A stretch of DNA of 16,703 bases from an uncultured Megamonas sp. (GTDB lineage: Bacteria; Bacillota; Negativicutes; Selenomonadales; Selenomonadaceae). Where the stretch lies: positions 1 to 16,703 of the forward strand of contig USIX01000039.1 of the NCBI GenBank assembly GCA_900554895.1. The letters run 5' to 3'. Of this stretch, positions 14,258 to 16,703 are shown in pieces. The notes below the pieces were generated by a model. The model did no database searches and was not told the origin of the DNA. It saw only the letters and a program-made list of their open reading frames with translations. Position numbers and translations under genes: made by a program. The stretch's first letter is position 1, and every line of letters begins with the position of its first letter.

Positions 14258-14437
14258 ATGAATAAAATTAAACAACAACGACAGCGTAATGGCTTATCAC
14301 AAGGTGATTTAGCAAAGAAAATAAATGTTTCGCGTTCTACTGTTGCATGTTGGGAAACTAATAAAGCAATGCCAAGGATAGGAACATTAAAAAAAATATC
14401 AAAGGTTTTTAAATGTAAAATTGATGATTTATTATAA
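14258..14437 (+). CDS. Cro-like small HTH protein
   Basis: 59 residues, too short for many gene finders. ATG after AAAGGAG. Almost the whole protein is one Xre HTH: IKQQRQRNGLSQ, then LAKKINVSRSTVACWE, then a final KIDDLL. It is the first gene rightward of the switch and divergent to the CI-like repressor, which is the place of Cro. It probably binds the same 15-bp operators. A fifth operator lies 8 bases beyond its stop. Confidence 0.88.
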   Translation: MNKIKQQRQRNGLSQGDLAKKINVSRSTVACWETNKAMPRIGTLKKISKVFKCKIDDLL

Positions 14438-14445
14438 CTTTTTAT

Positions 14446-14460
14446 GTTAAGTTAATCAAC
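14446..14460 (+). promoter_or_regulatory. Fifth switch operator, downstream of cro
   Basis: GTTAAGTTAATCAAC fits the same 15-base pattern as the four upstream sites, differing from the site at 14227 in one base. It ends just before the ribosome site of the next gene. No promoter is obvious here, so it may act as a distal site for DNA looping or as a roadblock. Confidence 0.7.
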
Positions 14461-14477
14461 ATGAGGGGTGTATGTAT

Positions 14478-15176
14478 ATGTTAAGTAAGAAATTCAGGTC
14501 TAACAAATTTTACCAGGTTACTCGCTACACTTTTAAGTACGGTAACGAATGGGATGAAATGGAAAGCACTGTAACGGTCTGGGACACATATGAAAAGGCA
14601 ATGGCTTATATCGAAAGATATAGCAGCGGTCTTAAATTTGCAAGTGCACAAATCGAAATGAATAACCTTGATAGAGAAATCACTTACGAAGATTATAAGA
14701 AAGGCAATTATAATATCGTATCTTTCCAGAAAATTTATGATGTAACTTTAGATGGCACTGAAGATACTGAGCCGGAAGAAATCATATATATGGCAGATAA
14801 AAAAGAAGAACAGAAGGCAGAAAAAGTTGCTCCCCAAAAAGGTGCGTATAAAGTAACTTGTGGCGGTCGTATGGGATATTATTTTGAAACTTTGACCGAA
14901 GCAAGAGCTTATGCCGAAAAATACGCTTCAGAAGATAATTTACAGTACAAGATTTTCTTGGAAATCGGTAGGAATATAAAAGAAATTGAAACAATAAAGC
15001 CACCGATAAAATACTATATCGTAAAAGGTTATTCGGCACAGTTTAGCAACCTGCGGGCAGCGATAAATTTTGCCAAAGGTGTAAAAGTAGATAAAAGATT
15101 AATCATCTATGCTGTACGCTCGATATCAAACCTGTTCCCGGATAATACTTTGGAGCCAATTTGTTCAGTAGCTTGA
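14478..15176 (+). CDS. Unknown early protein made of three related beta-alpha-beta units
   Basis: 232 residues from the ATG at 14478, 7 bases after GAGGGG; an in-frame ATG at 14472 is too close to that site. I do not recognise the family. Three units repeat the same plan, a strand, then a hydrophobic-aromatic plus T/N-L/Y-x-x-A helix start, then a strand: FYQVTRY...WDTYEKAMAYIERY...AQIEM (11-61), AYKVTC...FETLTEARAYAEKY...YKIFLEI (123-163) and YYIVKG...FSNLRAAINFAKG...LIIYAV (179-213). An acidic/lysine linker (about 95-121) joins units 1 and 2. It is soluble, with no signal. It lies in the early operon between cro and the excisionase-like gene. Confidence 0.75.
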   Translation: MLSKKFRSNKFYQVTRYTFKYGNEWDEMESTVTVWDTYEKAMAYIERYSSGLKFASAQIEMNNLDREITYEDYKKGNYNIVSFQKIYDVTLDGTEDTEPEEIIYMADKKEEQKAEKVAPQKGAYKVTCGGRMGYYFETLTEARAYAEKYASEDNLQYKIFLEIGRNIKEIETIKPPIKYYIVKGYSAQFSNLRAAINFAKGVKVDKRLIIYAVRSISNLFPDNTLEPICSVA

Positions 15177-15190
15177 AAGCAGGTGATTAT

Positions 15191-15493
15191 ATGGAACGAG
15201 AACAAATTCCGGTATGGGAAAAATACGCAATTACTCCAGAAGAAGCTTCGAAGTTGTTTTCAATTTCAGCTGATTTTTTAAGGCTTGCAGGGCAACTCAC
15301 AAAAGAAGGCGGTTATGACCTGCCGTGTTTTTGGATTGGTAGCCATTTAAAAATCAATCGTTTGATGATGATTAACTGGATTAATGACAGGTCGGATGGC
15401 AGGGAAGATTTCAAGGCGGCACTCTTAAAAAAGAGAATTGAGGAATTTAAAAACGGACTTCATCAGCGGGGCAGAAAAAGAAAAATACGATAG
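15191..15493 (+). CDS. Excisionase-like small DNA-binding protein
   Basis: 100 residues from the ATG at 15191, after AGGTGA; the open frame begins 10 codons earlier, inside the previous gene. The segment YAITPEEASKLFSISADFLRLAG (12-34) has the winged-helix start seen in Tn916-type Xis and related recombination directionality factors. FWIGSHLKINRLMMINWI (48-64) follows, where the wing and closing helix belong. The tail (71-100) is very basic. Such proteins bend the attachment DNA and steer the integrase toward excision. The call is by pattern and by place in an early operon, and a general HTH regulator remains possible. Confidence 0.6.
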   Translation: MEREQIPVWEKYAITPEEASKLFSISADFLRLAGQLTKEGGYDLPCFWIGSHLKINRLMMINWINDRSDGREDFKAALLKKRIEEFKNGLHQRGRKRKIR

Positions 15494-15587
15494 TTTCCGT
15501 ACATTAAATGTTGAGGTTTATCTTAAATTACTATGAAGCAGGGCGCAGTGTACCGGAGTTTCCGTACAATACCTGTTGAAGTTAATC
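15494..15587 (+). repeat. Imperfect 29-bp direct repeat flanking a copy of the next gene's HTH core
   Basis: The 29-mers at 15494-15522 and 15559-15587 (both starting TTTCCGTACA and continuing to GTT-ATC) agree at 24 of 29 positions, with a 65-base period. Between them, 15523-15558 corresponds to codons for LNYYEAGRS-P of the downstream gene. Confidence 0.75.
15508..15579 (+). pseudogene. Decayed fragment of a paralogue of the downstream HTH gene
   Basis: A 23-codon frame (ATG 15508, TGA 15577) contains LNYYEAGRSVPE, which matches LNYYEAGRSIPD in the protein at 15626. The nucleotide differences fall almost entirely at third codon positions (TAT/TAC, GAA/GAG, GGG/GGT, CGC/CGT, CCG/CCT), so the piece descends from a protein under selection and is not a fresh copy. 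No ribosome site was seen and the remaining protein is missing. Confidence 0.6.
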
Positions 15588-15625
15588 ATCTATGTATATT
15601 TTACTACGAAAGGAGATGAAGCAGA

Positions 15626-16117
15626 ATGAATAAGCGGTTCGCAGATTTATGTTATTATGCACGACTTAGTGCAAATATGACAGTGGAAAAGGCTTCCGAA
15701 TTATTAGAAATTTCACCGAGGACATTAAATTACTACGAGGCAGGTCGTAGTATTCCTGATGAAACGGTTGCCAAAATGGTAAAAATTTATAATTCGCCGG
15801 AGTTAGGATATATGTATTTGACGCAAGAAACGGCTACAGGCAGATTAATTTTCACGGCGCAGATAAATACAAGGGGCATAGCGTCAAGAGCCCTTGAACT
15901 TAATGTAGCGTTGCGGGAAGTGAATAAGCAGCGTGAAGTTCTGGAAGATATCTGTTATGACGATATCATATCGGATGCCGAAAAGAAAAGTTTTCGAGAT
16001 TGTATAAAGAACCTTACCCGATTAGCCGCTGCCTGTATCGGTATCAAGATTTTCAGACAAAATAAAAAATCCTGCACTGACGGGAACAGTACAGGATTTC
16101 TAAAAGTTAAAAGTTAA
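15626..16117 (+). CDS. Xre-family HTH protein of the early operon
   Basis: 163 residues, ATG after AAAGGAGA. HTH at about 5-57: MTVEKASELLEI, then PRTLNYYEAGRSIPD as the recognition region. The C-terminal part (about 68-145) is helical, with ALELNVALREVNKQREVLEDI and a later SDAEKKSFRDCIKNLTRL segment, possibly for oligomerisation. The last 18 or so codons run through an inverted repeat that looks like an old leftward terminator, so the C-terminal tail may be a recent extension. Probably a prophage early or late regulator; the exact role is unknown. Confidence 0.82.
   Translation: MNKRFADLCYYARLSANMTVEKASELLEISPRTLNYYEAGRSIPDETVAKMVKIYNSPELGYMYLTQETATGRLIFTAQINTRGIASRALELNVALREVNKQREVLEDICYDDIISDAEKKSFRDCIKNLTRLAAACIGIKIFRQNKKSCTDGNSTGFLKVKS
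16058..16099 (-). terminator. Minus-strand terminator-like hairpin inside the 3' end of the HTH gene
   Basis: AAATCCTG-C-ACTG (16067-16079) pairs with CAGT-A-CAGGATTT (16087-16099) with one mismatch. Only the minus strand has a T run after the stem (complement of 16058-16070). On the plus strand no T run follows. No minus-strand gene was found to use it. Confidence 0.5.
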
Positions 16118-16172
16118 TTGAAAGTATCTTTATTGTAGCATTACTTTTCAATCTTAGCAAGGAGGAAATATA

Positions 16173-16343
16173 ATGCTTGGTTATATATTAACTTTTATCT
16201 TTGGCGGCTTATGGGGTTTTATTGTATGTGCTTTTTTCGTAGGTTGTAATTCTCGCCGTTGGGGTGAGGAATGGGGCGAAGATGAATATTGGAGGAATTA
16301 CCATGAAAAAAATAACGTTAAGCAAAACAATAACATTGAATAA
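16173..16343 (+). CDS. Small single-helix membrane protein
   Basis: 56 residues, unlisted because of size. ATG after a perfect AAGGAGG. One membrane segment (about 4-25, LTFIFGGLWGFIVCAFFVG) is followed by a short charged tail rich in W, E and N. It recalls the tiny DUF3789-type membrane proteins found in phage early regions, but the match is only in style. Its last 41 bases overlap the next gene in another frame. Confidence 0.68.
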   Translation: MLGYILTFIFGGLWGFIVCAFFVGCNSRRWGEEWGEDEYWRNYHEKNNVKQNNNIE

Positions 16344-16452
16344 GAAATTAGTTGAAAAACTGTTAGGCAGAAAAGGGTTTTTAAAGGCGAAAGAGTTCCA
16401 TTTATTTTGGGATAAATTAATCATAGAGTTTTCAATAAAACGGGAGGCATAA
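16303..16452 (+). CDS. Small basic protein of unknown function
   Basis: 49 residues from the ATG at 16303, 7 bases after GGAGG; longer in-frame starts at 16264 and 16282 lack such a site. Rich in K and hydrophobic residues (TITLNKKLVEKLLGRKG, then FHLFWDKLIIEF), with a predicted strand-helix-strand look. It overlaps the membrane-protein gene before it and ends 3 bases before the ATPase gene. A nucleic-acid-binding or accessory role to the ATPase is possible. No family recognised. Confidence 0.6.
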   Translation: MKKITLSKTITLNKKLVEKLLGRKGFLKAKEFHLFWDKLIIEFSIKREA

Positions 16453-16455
16453 AAA

Positions 16456-16703
16456 ATGAAGTTGATTTCTTTGGAACTTACAAACTTCAAAAATATTAAG
16501 CATTTTGTCATGGAAGCCGGAGGCGAGGACAAGAATGTTTACGGCAAAAATGGAGTAGGGAAAACCACTTTAGCGGATGCCTATTATTGGCTCTTAACGG
16601 ATAAATCAAGCTTGGATAAAAAGCTGGATAACGATATTAAGATTGCCGATAAGCTGACAGGCAATCCGCTAAAAGACGGCGGGATTGAGCACAGCGTTCA
16701 AGC
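16456..16703 (+). CDS. SbcC/RecN/RecF-like ATPase, N-terminal part only
   Basis: 82 codons to the window edge. ATG after GGGAGG. The opening MKLISLELTNFKNIKHF and the Walker A GKNGVGKTT (30-38), followed by ADAYYWLLTDK, are the hallmark N-terminus of SMC-like AAA ATPases. In this prophage setting the family usually belongs to a recombination module (with a RecT/exonuclease or SSB pair downstream). The remainder, including any coiled coil and the ABC signature, is outside the window. Confidence 0.9.
   Translation, partial: MKLISLELTNFKNIKHFVMEAGGEDKNVYGKNGVGKTTLADAYYWLLTDKSSLDKKLDNDIKIADKLTGNPLKDGGIEHSVQ

Noticed and set aside
14782-15039. 85-codon minus-strand frame
   Set aside because: Inside the three-repeat gene on the opposite strand, without a ribosome site.
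16209-16532. 107-codon minus-strand frame
   Set aside because: Antisense to three plus-strand genes that each have strong ribosome sites.

Overview
The window joins a conserved Firmicutes stress locus to the integrase end of a prophage-like integrated element. On the minus strand, positions 6559 to 1 carry ctsR, mcsA, mcsB, clpC, radA and the start of a PIN/TRAM-type membrane protein gene. The protein sequences, the gene order and the style of the small secreted proteins suggest a low- to medium-GC member of the Negativicutes (Selenomonadales/Veillonellales type). The genus is not determined, and the assignment is inference.

Region 1 (1-6706): the CtsR-McsA-McsB-ClpC protein quality-control operon, read leftward from a strong promoter at 6600-6628. 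A CtsR-like direct repeat lies between its -35 and -10 elements. radA and the yacL-like gene follow, and a strong bidirectional hairpin closes the region upstream of ctsR.

Region 2 (6725-8340): a small membrane protein gene, a tRNA terminator, and only the 3' 46 nt of a tRNA-Lys(CUU) whose 5' half is missing. Next come a run of short direct repeats that look like integrase arm sites and a tyrosine integrase gene. This is one end of an element integrated at the anticodon loop of tRNA-Lys. Its other end, with the reconstituted tRNA, should lie beyond the right edge of the window.

Region 3 (8376-11256): accessory cargo of defence or toxin-antitoxin type. It holds (a) a DUF4160/DUF2442/Xre operon behind a promoter with twin 16-bp palindromic operators; (b) a full-length Rpn (PD-(D/E)XK) nuclease gene followed by a 69-codon gene that repeats only its C-terminal module; (c) upstream of rpn, a small structured RNA with its own perfect -10, a terminator hairpin and a 9-codon relic resembling the start of an Abi_2 (AbiD/AbiF) protein; and (d) a HigBA-like toxin-antitoxin pair, again with twin operators.

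Region 4 (11259-14109, minus strand): a lysogeny operon of CI-like repressor, ImmA-like metallopeptidase, a secreted coiled-coil protein, a SAP-domain membrane protein and a 58-residue membrane protein. The last is an unlisted small gene. These would be expressed in the integrated state, which makes the last three candidates for immunity, superinfection exclusion or other lysogenic-conversion roles.

Region 5 (14132-16703, plus strand): the switch and early operon. Divergent promoters share 15-bp operators of the form GTT-N8-CAAC. A 59-residue Cro-like protein, a protein built of three related beta-alpha-beta units, an excisionase-like protein, a second HTH protein with a decayed paralogue fragment in front of it, two tiny overlapping genes and the start of an SbcC/RecN-like ATPase follow. 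All calls are from reading the sequence; no searches were run.
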